Of a stretch of 31,831 bases of DNA, positions 8,646-16,865 are shown in pieces. The position numbers and the translations under genes are program-made. Source of the DNA: JACPFV01 sp052386975 (lineage in GTDB: Bacteria; Pseudomonadota; Gammaproteobacteria; Nevskiales; Nevskiaceae); assembly GCA_052386975.1 (NCBI GenBank), contig JBQTJQ010000048.1, forward strand, positions 1-31,831. Direction: 5' to 3'. The stretch's first letter is position 1; each line of letters opens with the position of its first letter. The notes under the pieces were generated by a model, which was not told where the DNA came from, searched no databases, and worked only from the letters and a program-made list of their open reading frames with translations.

Positions 8646-9544
8646 CGACGGGGACGCCGACGACCGGCAAGGCGGAGGGCGCCGCGGCTGTCCTGTTCGG
8701 CGACGTCTCGGGGAGCACGGCGCTCTACCGCGACGTCGGCGACGAGCGCGCGCAGCAGCTGATCGAGCAGACCCTGGCGCTGTTGCGCGACTCCACCACG
8801 CGCGAGGGCGGGCGCGTGGTCAAGACCATCGGCGATGAGGTCATGTCGCGCTTCGACGATGCGCCCGCCGCCGCCCGCGCGGCGATCGACATGCAGCGCC
8901 GCCTGCGCGCGCTGCCGCCGGGGCCGGGCGCCAACCTCAAGGTGCGGATCGGCTTCGCCTGGGGGCCGATGGTCGAGCGCGCCGGCGACGTGTTCGGCGA
9001 CGTGGTCAACGTGGCCGCGCGGCTCGCGGCGATGGCCAAGGCCGACCAGATCCTCACGACCGAGGCCACGATGGCGAAGTTCGACCGCGAGTTGCGCGCC
9101 TGCTCGCGGCTGTTCGACAAGACGCCGGTCAAGGGCATCAAGGAAGACGTGAGCGTGGTGCAGGTGGTGTGGGAGGCGCGCAACCAAACGGTGCTGGTGA
9201 AGACCGGCCCGACCGAGACAGTGATGGCGCAGAAGCTCCACTTGTCCTGCAAGGAGCAGAAGTGGACGCTGACACCGCCCGAGCTGCCCCGCTGGATCGG
9301 CCGCTCGGAGGAGTGCGAAATTCCGCTGAACACGCCGTTCGCGTCGCGCAAGCACGTGCGCCTGGAGTACCGGCGCGGCAAGTTCATGCTGGTCGACGAG
9401 AGCAGCAACGGCACCTACGTCGAAGTGGAAGGAAAGGTCGTCTACGTGCGCAACGAGGCTTTTGCGCTGGTCGGCGACGGCCGTTTCTCGATGGGCACGC
9501 GGCCCGAGAGCGACGAGTACGCGGTAACCTTCGCGGCGTCCTGA
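8642..9544 (+). CDS. Class III adenylate/guanylate cyclase fused to C-terminal FHA domain (module B)
   Basis: A 300-residue paralogue of the protein at 920-1840. The catalytic set is complete at the same spacing: Asp21 and Asp65 (44 apart), Lys61, Asp116, Asn123 and Arg127. This predicts an active homodimeric enzyme with ATP preference. The C-terminal FHA domain (~198-295) keeps WIGRS, SRKHVRL and SSNGTYVEV. The two paralogues share long near-identical blocks such as MAKADQILTT and TPVKGIKE, at protein and largely at DNA level, suggesting duplication or gene conversion. The GTG start overlaps the upstream barrel stop by four bases. There is no membrane helix, so the protein is cytoplasmic although coupled to an outer-membrane protein gene. 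It converges on the kinase gene with a four-base gap. Confidence 0.9.
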   Translation: MTTGTPTTGKAEGAAAVLFGDVSGSTALYRDVGDERAQQLIEQTLALLRDSTTREGGRVVKTIGDEVMSRFDDAPAAARAAIDMQRRLRALPPGPGANLKVRIGFAWGPMVERAGDVFGDVVNVAARLAAMAKADQILTTEATMAKFDRELRACSRLFDKTPVKGIKEDVSVVQVVWEARNQTVLVKTGPTETVMAQKLHLSCKEQKWTLTPPELPRWIGRSEECEIPLNTPFASRKHVRLEYRRGKFMLVDESSNGTYVEVEGKVVYVRNEAFALVGDGRFSMGTRPESDEYAVTFAAS

Positions 9545-9548
9545 GGGC

Positions 9549-11486
9549 TCAGAAACCGGTCGGTCGGCGCGAGCGTTCCTTGACCTTCTCTTCCTGGTCG
9601 TCGTCGGGCTTGGCGTCGCCGCACACCGACAGCCGTTTCTCGGCGCCGGTCAGCGTCAGTTCCTTCAGCAGTTTCCGGCTCGGGCTGCGCTCGTAGATCC
9701 GCCAGGTCGTGGACGCGGTGCTGGTCAGCGTCCTTTCGGTGCGCGCGTCCATCGTGCCGGACGGCACCGGCTTGCCGTCGGCGCCGGCGGCCACCAGTTC
9801 GACGGCCTGGCGGCAGTCGTTGACGACCGTGAACCTGAACGTCGGCGCGGCGCGCGCGGCGGCCGCGGCCGCCGCCGCCACCTCTTCCTGCCGTTGCTTC
9901 TCGGCTGCCTCGGCGGCGGTGCGGCGGCGTGCCTCTTCCCTGGCAGCCGCTTCCTGCGCAGCGCGCAGCCGCGCCGCCTCCTGCTCCCCGGCGAGCTTGC
10001 GCGCCGCGGCCTCCTCGGCTTGCTTGCGCGCAGCCGCCTGCTCCGCGGCCAGCTTGCGGGCAGCCGCTTGCTCATCGGCGAGCTTGCGTGCAGCAGCCTG
10101 TTCAGCGGCCTGCTTGCGGGCTGCCGCTTGCTCATCGGCGAGCTTGCGTGCAGCAGCCTGTTCAGCGGCCTGCTTGCGCGCGGCCGCCTGCTCCTCGGCC
10201 AGCTTGCGGGCTGCCGCCTCTTCGACCTGTTTGCGCGCGGCGGCATCGGCTTGCGGGGCGGCGGCGGGCGCCGCGGTGGGCGGCGGCGACGTGGCCGGGG
10301 CAACGGCCGCCTCCGGCATCAGTCGCGGTTTCATGAATATCCATCCGGCCGCGCCGACGGCGCCGATAGCGAGGGCCACCACGCCCGCCACGATCCCGGT
10401 CCGGCCGGACGCAGCGGCAACGGGCTCTGAGGCCGCCGCCGCGGGCTGCGCCACGGATGGCTGTGCCGGCATGGCGGTGCGCCGCCCGGTCGCCACCGCG
10501 CGTGCGACTGCGACCTCGCCGCTGCCGGTGTCTGCGCGCATGGGAGCCACGGGCGGCAGGGTGACCGGGCGCGGGGTCTTCGGCGCCGGAGTGCGCAGCG
10601 GGGAGGGCGTCAGCAGCCCGGCGAGCAGCGGGTTCGCGGCGGTCCGCAGCTGCGACTGCTTGACCTCGCCGGTGCCGGACCGCGGCGTCAGCGCGTCGAT
10701 GGCCTGCAGCAGCTCGGCGGCCGAGCCGAAGCGGTCGGCGGGCGACTTGGCCATCAGCTTTTCCAGCAGGGGCTGGTAGGTGGTGAACGCCGTCGGCATC
10801 ACCGGGATCGGCTCGGTCACGTGCTTGAAGATCACCGCCATCGACTCTTCGGCGTCGTACGGCGGCCGCCCGGTGAGCATCTCGTGCAGGATGACGCCGA
10901 GGCTGTACAGGTCGGCGCGGGCGTCGACGGCCTTGCCGCTGGCCTGCTCCGGCGCCAGGTAGCGCGGCGTGCCCATGGTCATGCCGGTGCGGGTCATGCG
11001 TGTTTCGGCGTTGAGGGCCTTGGCGATGCCGAAGTCGGTGAGCACCGGGAAGCCCTGCTCGTCGAACATGACGTTCTCGGGCTTGACGTCGCGATGCACG
11101 AAGCCGCGCGCGTGCGCGTGGCCGAACGCATCGGCCAGTTCGCGCAGGATGGCCAGGGCCTCCACTGGCGTCAGCCCGTGCTGGATGCGCGCGCGCAGGT
11201 CGCCGCCGGTGAGCAGGCGCATCGAGAAAAAGTGGTGGTTGTCCTGCTGGCCGACCTCGAAGACGGTGACGATGTTGCGGTGATTGAGCTTGGCCGCGGC
11301 GCGCACTTCCTTCTGGAACCGCGCCACCAGTTGCGGGTTGCGGCAGTACTCCACGGGCAGGATCTTCAGCGCGACGGTGCGGTCGAGGTTGTCGTCGTGC
11401 GCTTCGTACACGTCGGCCATGCCCCCCGAGCCCAGGGCGCGGACGATGCGGTAGTGACCGAGCTGGAATCCCGGTTCGAGCGACAT
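9549..11486 (-). CDS. Transmembrane Ser/Thr protein kinase with long alanine-rich coiled-coil tail (module B)
   Basis: A 645-residue Hanks-type kinase, paralogous to the one at 3115-5043 with identical motif positions: Lys41, HRDVKPEN with Asp133, DFG at 151-153. One membrane helix lies at ~364-385. After it come a short Pro/Ala spacer and about 130 residues (~415-545) of EQAAARKLAxEQAAARKQA heptad-like repeats, strongly predicted to be a long helix or coiled coil similar in composition to TolA domain II. A small C-terminal domain (~548-625) has two cysteines (NDCRQ and SVCGD) that could form a disulfide. The kinase should be cytoplasmic and the tail periplasmic. The helix is long enough to cross much of the periplasm, so it could touch the outer-membrane protein of the same module (inference). 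Start: ATG at 11486. Confidence 0.9.
   Translation of the reverse strand: MSLEPGFQLGHYRIVRALGSGGMADVYEAHDDNLDRTVALKILPVEYCRNPQLVARFQKEVRAAAKLNHRNIVTVFEVGQQDNHHFFSMRLLTGGDLRARIQHGLTPVEALAILRELADAFGHAHARGFVHRDVKPENVMFDEQGFPVLTDFGIAKALNAETRMTRTGMTMGTPRYLAPEQASGKAVDARADLYSLGVILHEMLTGRPPYDAEESMAVIFKHVTEPIPVMPTAFTTYQPLLEKLMAKSPADRFGSAAELLQAIDALTPRSGTGEVKQSQLRTAANPLLAGLLTPSPLRTPAPKTPRPVTLPPVAPMRADTGSGEVAVARAVATGRRTAMPAQPSVAQPAAAASEPVAAASGRTGIVAGVVALAIGAVGAAGWIFMKPRLMPEAAVAPATSPPPTAAPAAAPQADAAARKQVEEAAARKLAEEQAAARKQAAEQAAARKLADEQAAARKQAAEQAAARKLADEQAAARKLAAEQAAARKQAEEAAARKLAGEQEAARLRAAQEAAAREEARRRTAAEAAEKQRQEEVAAAAAAAARAAPTFRFTVVNDCRQAVELVAAGADGKPVPSGTMDARTERTLTSTASTTWRIYERSPSRKLLKELTLTGAEKRLSVCGDAKPDDDQEEKVKERSRRPTGF
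9990..10235 (-). repeat. In-gene tandem repeat encoding the kinase coiled coil
   Basis: A degenerate 30-base periodicity encodes ten-residue EQAAARKLAD/EQAAARKQAA units of the kinase tail. Within it a 60-base unit is duplicated: bases 10063-10118 are identical to 10123-10178 (56 of 56). This points to a recent copy-number change. Length variation would change the rod length of the periplasmic helix without breaking the reading frame. Confidence 0.85.
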
Positions 11487-11591
11487 GAAAGCGACCTTCC
11501 CCGTGCGGCCGACGGGTGATGCGGGTTGCGGCCGTGCGCAACGGAAACTCTACCGGAACGAGCGCGGCCGCGCTGCCGGAGGCCGCCGCAC

Positions 11592-11620
11592 TTGCAATGT
11601 GGGGTGCAATCGGCTGAAAT
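11592..11620 (+). promoter_or_regulatory. Weak sigma70-like promoter candidate for trxA-rho
   Basis: The 251-base gap 11487-11737 holds no ORF. It contains TTGCAA (11592-11597), a 17-base spacer and TGAAAT (11615-11620), each matching four of six consensus bases. A small hairpin, GGCTGG-GTCA-CCAGCC (11638-11653), follows in what would be the leader. Rho is autoregulated through its leader in E. coli, so the leader may matter, but nothing here proves it. Confidence 0.3.
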
Positions 11621-11737
11621 ACCGCCACGAGTTGTGCGGCTGGGTCACCAGCCGCTGTCGCAGAACCCCCCAAGTAAATCTGCTCAGCCGTTTTCGGCGC
11701 CGTCGCGCCGGCTGAGTCCCCGCGAGGCTTCCCATCC

Positions 11738-12073
11738 ATGAGTGCGAACATCACCCACGTCACCGACCAGTCCTTCGAGCAGGACGTCCTCAAGAGCACG
11801 CAGCCCGTGCTGGTGGACTTCTGGGCGGAGTGGTGCTCGCCGTGCCGGGCGCTCGCGCCGATCCTCGAGCAGCTGGCCGCCGAGAACGCCGGCAAGCTCA
11901 AGGTGGTCAAGCTGAACGTCGACGAGAACCCGCAGACGCCGCCGAAGTTCTCGATCCGCGGAATTCCCACGCTGATCCTGTTCAAGGACGGCAAGGCTGC
12001 CGCCACGCACGTCGGCAACGCCGCCAAGGCGCAACTCGCCGCGTTCCTCAATCCCCACCTCCAGGTTGCCTAA
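11738..12073 (+). CDS. trxA: Thioredoxin with CSPC active site
   Basis: A 111-residue cytoplasmic thioredoxin, the electron donor to enzymes such as PAPS reductase and ribonucleotide reductase. The sequence follows E. coli TrxA closely through VLVDFWAEWC, LNVDENP, the cis-proline loop RGIPTLILF and VGNAAKAQL. The active site reads WCSPC instead of the near-universal WCGPC; the codons are TGC TCG CCG TGC. The Ser in place of Gly should shift the redox potential or pKa somewhat. Its TAA is followed directly by the rho ATG, so trxA-rho is one transcription unit. In E. coli trxA and rho are also adjacent, with rhlB divergent on the other side. Confidence 0.95.
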   Translation: MSANITHVTDQSFEQDVLKSTQPVLVDFWAEWCSPCRALAPILEQLAAENAGKLKVVKLNVDENPQTPPKFSIRGIPTLILFKDGKAAATHVGNAAKAQLAAFLNPHLQVA

Positions 12074-13534
<1,461 letters not shown>

Positions 13535-13550
13535 CCGCGCTCCGCCGGCG

Positions 13551-14246
13551 GTGACACGCACCCGCTGGGCTGTCCTGGCCACGATCGCCGCACTGGTCGC
13601 GGCCTTCTTCGTCCTGGACCTCGGCCGCTTCCTGTCGCTCGACCAGCTGCGGGCGAGCAAGGCAGCGATCGACGCCTATCGCGACGCCCATCCGGTGCTG
13701 GCCTTCGCCGCCTACTTCGGCACCTACCTCGCCGCCAGCGCGCTGTCGGTGCCCGGCGCCGTGATCCTGACGCTCGGCGCCGGCGCGATCTTCGGCCTGC
13801 TGTGGGGCGTGGTGCTGGTGTCGTTCGCCTCGTCCATCGGCGCCACGCTGGCGTTCCTGGCCTCGCGCTTCGTGCTGCACGACGCCATCCAGTCGCGCTA
13901 CGGCGACCGCCTCAAGGCGGTCAACGACGGCATGCGCCGCGACGGCGCCTACTACCTGTTCACGCTGCGGCTGATCCCGGCCTTCCCGTATTTCCTCGTC
14001 AACCTGCTGATGGGCCTCACGCCGATCGCGGTGCGGACGTTCTACGGGGTGTCGCAGGTCGGCATGCTGCCTGCCACCGTCGTCTACGTGTACGCCGGCA
14101 CCGAGCTCGGCAAGATCGATTCGCTCAAGGGCATCCTGTCGCCGACGCTGTTCGCGTCGCTGGTGCTGCTCGGGTTGTTCCCGCTGATCGCCAAGAAAGC
14201 CGTGGAGAAGATCAATGCAAGGCGCGCCCAAGCCACCGATGTCTAA
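13551..14246 (+). CDS. TVP38/TMEM64 (DedA-superfamily) membrane protein
   Basis: A 231-residue integral membrane protein with about five hydrophobic segments: residues ~7-20, ~48-68, ~72-100, the R-LIPAFPYFLVNLLMG block and a C-terminal helix. The glycine-rich re-entrant region (SVPGAVILTLGAGAIFG) and the LIPAFPYFLVN motif are typical of the VTT domain of the TVP38/DedA superfamily. Members of this superfamily are implicated in lipid flipping or membrane homeostasis; the substrate here is unknown. The GTG start lies 17 bases after the rho stop. The 3' end overlaps the flavoprotein gene by 32 bases. Pairing of this family with a pyridine nucleotide-disulfide oxidoreductase recurs in other bacteria, which argues for a joint function. 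Confidence 0.88.
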   Translation: MTRTRWAVLATIAALVAAFFVLDLGRFLSLDQLRASKAAIDAYRDAHPVLAFAAYFGTYLAASALSVPGAVILTLGAGAIFGLLWGVVLVSFASSIGATLAFLASRFVLHDAIQSRYGDRLKAVNDGMRRDGAYYLFTLRLIPAFPYFLVNLLMGLTPIAVRTFYGVSQVGMLPATVVYVYAGTELGKIDSLKGILSPTLFASLVLLGLFPLIAKKAVEKINARRAQATDV

Positions 14247-15729
14247 ACCACGGGCCTTCGACCGCAACCTGATCGTGATCGGCGCCGGCAGCGCCGGCCT
14301 GGTCACGGCCTACATCGCCGCAGCGGTGAAGGCCAGGGTCACGCTGATCGAGAAGCACGAGATGGGCGGCGACTGCCTGAACACCGGCTGCGTGCCGTCC
14401 AAGGCGATCCTGCGCTCGGCCAAGCTGCTCGACCACGTCCGCCGCGCGCGCGAGTTCGGCCTGCGCGCCGCCGCCGCCGAGTTCGATTTCTCGGAAGTGA
14501 TGCAGCGCGTGCACCGCGTGATCAAGGCGATCGAGCCGCATGATTCCGTGGAGCGCTACACGGAACTGGGCGTCGAGTGCATCAAGGGCCACGCCACATT
14601 GGTCGATCGCTGGACCGTGGAGGTCGATTCCGGAAAAGCGGGGCGCCAGCGCCTGACCGCGCCGAACATCGTCATCGCCGCCGGCGCCGCGCCGTTCGTG
14701 CCACCGATCCCGGGCCTCGAGGAAGCCGGCTACCTGACCTCCGACACGGTGTGGGGCATCAAGGAACAGCCCAAGCGCCTGGTCGTGCTGGGCGGCGGGC
14801 CGATCGGCTCGGAGCTGACCCAGGCCTTCGCCCGCCTCGGCAGCCAGGTGACCCAGGTCGAGATGCTGCCGCGCATCCTGCCGCGCGAGGACGTCGAGAT
14901 CTCGCAGATGGTGCTCGAGCGCTTCAAGACCGAAGGCATCGACGTGCGCGTCAACACCAGGGCCAAGGCGGTCAAGTTCGTGGACAACGAGAAGCGCCTG
15001 GTGGTCGAGAAGGACGGCGTCGAGTCGGAGATCCCCTTCGACCAGATCCTGGTCGCGGTCGGCCGCGCCGCGCGGCTGAAGGGTTACGGACTGGAGAACG
15101 CCGGCGTCGAAGCCGGCAAGACCATCAAGGTCAACGAGCACCTGCAGACCTCGGTGCCCAACATCTACGCCTGCGGCGACGTTGCCGGGCCGTACCAGTT
15201 CACCCACACCGCCGCGCACATGGCCTGGTACTGTGCGGTCAACGCGCTGTTCGGCAAGCTGCTGTGGCTGCACCCGAAGCTGTGGTTCAGCGGCGGCAAG
15301 TACAAGGTCGACTACCGGGTGGTGCCTTGGGCCACGTTCACCGAGCCCGAGGTGGCGCGGGTCGGCCTCAACGAGCTCGAAGCGAAGGAAAAGAACGTGC
15401 CGTACGAAGTGACGACCTACGGCCTGGACGACCTCGACCGCGCCATCGCCGACGAGGAAGGCCACGGTGTCGTGAAGGTGCTGACCGTGCCCGGCAAGGA
15501 CAAGATCCTCGGCGTGACCATCGCCGGTGAGCACGCCGGCGACATCATCGCCGAGTACGTCATGGCGATGAAGTGGGGCATCGGCCTGAACCAGATCCTC
15601 GGCACCATCCACATCTACCCGACGCTGGCCGAGATGAACAAGTACGCGGCCGGCAACTGGAAGAAGGCGCACAAGCCGGAAGGCGCGCTGCGCTTCCTCG
15701 AGAAGCTCCACGCCTGGGCGCGCGGCTGA
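14215..15729 (+). CDS. FAD-dependent pyridine nucleotide-disulfide oxidoreductase (mercuric-reductase-like)
   Basis: A 504-residue flavoprotein of the lipoamide dehydrogenase/mercuric reductase family. FAD-binding GAGSAG lies near the N-terminus, followed by the redox disulfide GGDCLNTGCVPSK, the NAD(P)-binding VVLGGGPIGSEL, and the second FAD motif IYACGDVAGPYQFTH. A C-terminal dimerisation domain ends in HIYPTLAEMNKYAAG. The residue before the PTxxE proline is Tyr rather than the catalytic His of lipoamide dehydrogenase and glutathione reductase. MerA's N-terminal metal domain and C-terminal cysteine pair are both absent. The real substrate is therefore unknown. The start at 14215 is chosen because GGAGA (14204-14208) is well spaced; an ATG at 14239 is an alternative. 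It overlaps the TVP38 gene, implying coupled expression. Confidence 0.9.
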   Translation: MQGAPKPPMSKPRAFDRNLIVIGAGSAGLVTAYIAAAVKARVTLIEKHEMGGDCLNTGCVPSKAILRSAKLLDHVRRAREFGLRAAAAEFDFSEVMQRVHRVIKAIEPHDSVERYTELGVECIKGHATLVDRWTVEVDSGKAGRQRLTAPNIVIAAGAAPFVPPIPGLEEAGYLTSDTVWGIKEQPKRLVVLGGGPIGSELTQAFARLGSQVTQVEMLPRILPREDVEISQMVLERFKTEGIDVRVNTRAKAVKFVDNEKRLVVEKDGVESEIPFDQILVAVGRAARLKGYGLENAGVEAGKTIKVNEHLQTSVPNIYACGDVAGPYQFTHTAAHMAWYCAVNALFGKLLWLHPKLWFSGGKYKVDYRVVPWATFTEPEVARVGLNELEAKEKNVPYEVTTYGLDDLDRAIADEEGHGVVKVLTVPGKDKILGVTIAGEHAGDIIAEYVMAMKWGIGLNQILGTIHIYPTLAEMNKYAAGNWKKAHKPEGALRFLEKLHAWARG

Positions 15730-15768
15730 GCCCGACGCCGGCGGGCTGACGCACCTTCAACGCGCAGC

Positions 15769-15789
15769 GGCGCACCGCGCCGGTGCGCC
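15769..15789. terminator. GC hairpin after the flavoprotein gene
   Basis: GGCGCACC (15769-15776) pairs perfectly with GGTGCGCC (15782-15789) around a five-base loop, 40 bases after the flavoprotein stop. There is no U-run, so it is at most a weak or Rho-assisted terminator. The rest of the 218-base gap up to 15947 shows nothing recognisable apart from the next gene's ribosome site. Confidence 0.4.
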
Positions 15790-15947
15790 TGCGGCAAAGT
15801 TTCACGCACGCGTCGCCGATCCGTAACACGCGCGCGGAACAATTCTCCTCCCCAACAGTCGAACACTCCCCGCGATTGCAGCGTGCGTGCCACTGGCACG
15901 CGGATTGCACACGCACACGCGGGAGCGACAGAGAGAGGGAGGAGCGC

Positions 15948-16820
15948 ATGCCGAAGAAGACCGAAACCGCCGTGACCCGGCACCGCACGCTGTGGCTGTC
16001 CGACCTGCACCTCGGCTCGCCGGGCTGCAAGGCCGCGCGGCTGGTGAAGTTCCTGCGGCACAACGACTGCGAGCAGCTGTACCTCGTCGGCGACATCTTC
16101 GATGGCTGGAAGCTCAAGACGCGGTTCTACTGGACGCCGGACCACACCCGCGTCATCAAGGCGATCCTGGCCAAGGCCCGGCGCGGCACCAAGGTCTATT
16201 ACCTGACCGGCAACCACGACGCCTTCATGCGCCAGTTTGTCGGCAACAAGCTGCGGCTTGGCGGCGTGCGCCTGATGCACGAGCTGGTGCACACGACCGC
16301 CGACGACCGCAAGCTGCTGGTGACCCACGGCGACCAGTTCGACGCGGTCATGCAGAACCTGCAGGGCCTGGCGTTCGCCGGCGACTTCGCCTACGAGGCG
16401 CTGCTCAAGTTCAGCGATCGCCTGGCGCCGCTGCAGGAGCGCTTCGGCCTGCTGCCCGGCTTCTCGATCTCGGCGTTCATCAAGACCGGCGTCAAGGGCC
16501 TGGTGCAGTACCTTTCGGGCTTTGACGAGCAGGTCTACTACCAGTGCCGCCGGCGCGGACTCCACGGCGTGGTCTGCGGCCACACGCACCACGCCGAGGT
16601 CCGCCCGATCCGCAACGGCGTGACCTCGTACAACTGCGGCGACTGGGTCGAATCGTGCACGGCGCTGGCGGAAGACGCCCGCGGCCATATCCGTGTCATC
16701 CATGCGGCGCCGGACCGGCCCAGGATCGTGGCGCTGGCGCCACGCCGGGTGGTGGCGGGACCGGCGCCGCGCCAGCTCCGCCCGGCGGCGGCGAACGAGG
16801 AGCGGCAGACGGCGGCTTGA
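15948..16820 (+). CDS. LpxH-like metallophosphoesterase (COG2908-type)
   Basis: A 290-residue calcineurin-like phosphoesterase. The metal-binding motifs are SDLHLGSPG, GDIFDGW, GNHDAFM, THGDQFD and GHTHHAEV, the full set for a two-metal site. The WKLK-RFYW segment and overall order resemble the group usually annotated as UDP-2,3-diacylglucosamine diphosphatase homologues, which cleave the lipid A precursor. Whether this one works on lipid A precursors or another phosphoester cannot be told. The C-terminal ~40 residues are Arg/Pro/Ala rich and variable. The ATG has a very strong Shine-Dalgarno (GAGGGAGGAG). purD follows after 45 bases on the same strand. Confidence 0.85.
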   Translation: MPKKTETAVTRHRTLWLSDLHLGSPGCKAARLVKFLRHNDCEQLYLVGDIFDGWKLKTRFYWTPDHTRVIKAILAKARRGTKVYYLTGNHDAFMRQFVGNKLRLGGVRLMHELVHTTADDRKLLVTHGDQFDAVMQNLQGLAFAGDFAYEALLKFSDRLAPLQERFGLLPGFSISAFIKTGVKGLVQYLSGFDEQVYYQCRRRGLHGVVCGHTHHAEVRPIRNGVTSYNCGDWVESCTALAEDARGHIRVIHAAPDRPRIVALAPRRVVAGPAPRQLRPAAANEERQTAA

Positions 16821-16865
16821 GGACTCGCGTACCCTATCGCGCTCCAAAAACGGGGGTGGCAGGGC

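Noticed and set aside
9990..10235. Regular repeats considered as a CRISPR array
   Set aside because: The period is 30 bases with no unique spacers, and the sequence encodes a heptad-like coiled coil in frame within the kinase.
14212..15711. Long minus-strand open frame opposite the flavoprotein gene
   Set aside because: It almost fully overlaps a clear flavoprotein gene, and its composition is the typical codon shadow of the opposite strand.
14215..15729. Mercuric reductase MerA
   Set aside because: The N-terminal heavy-metal domain and C-terminal cysteine pair are missing, and no mer genes are nearby.
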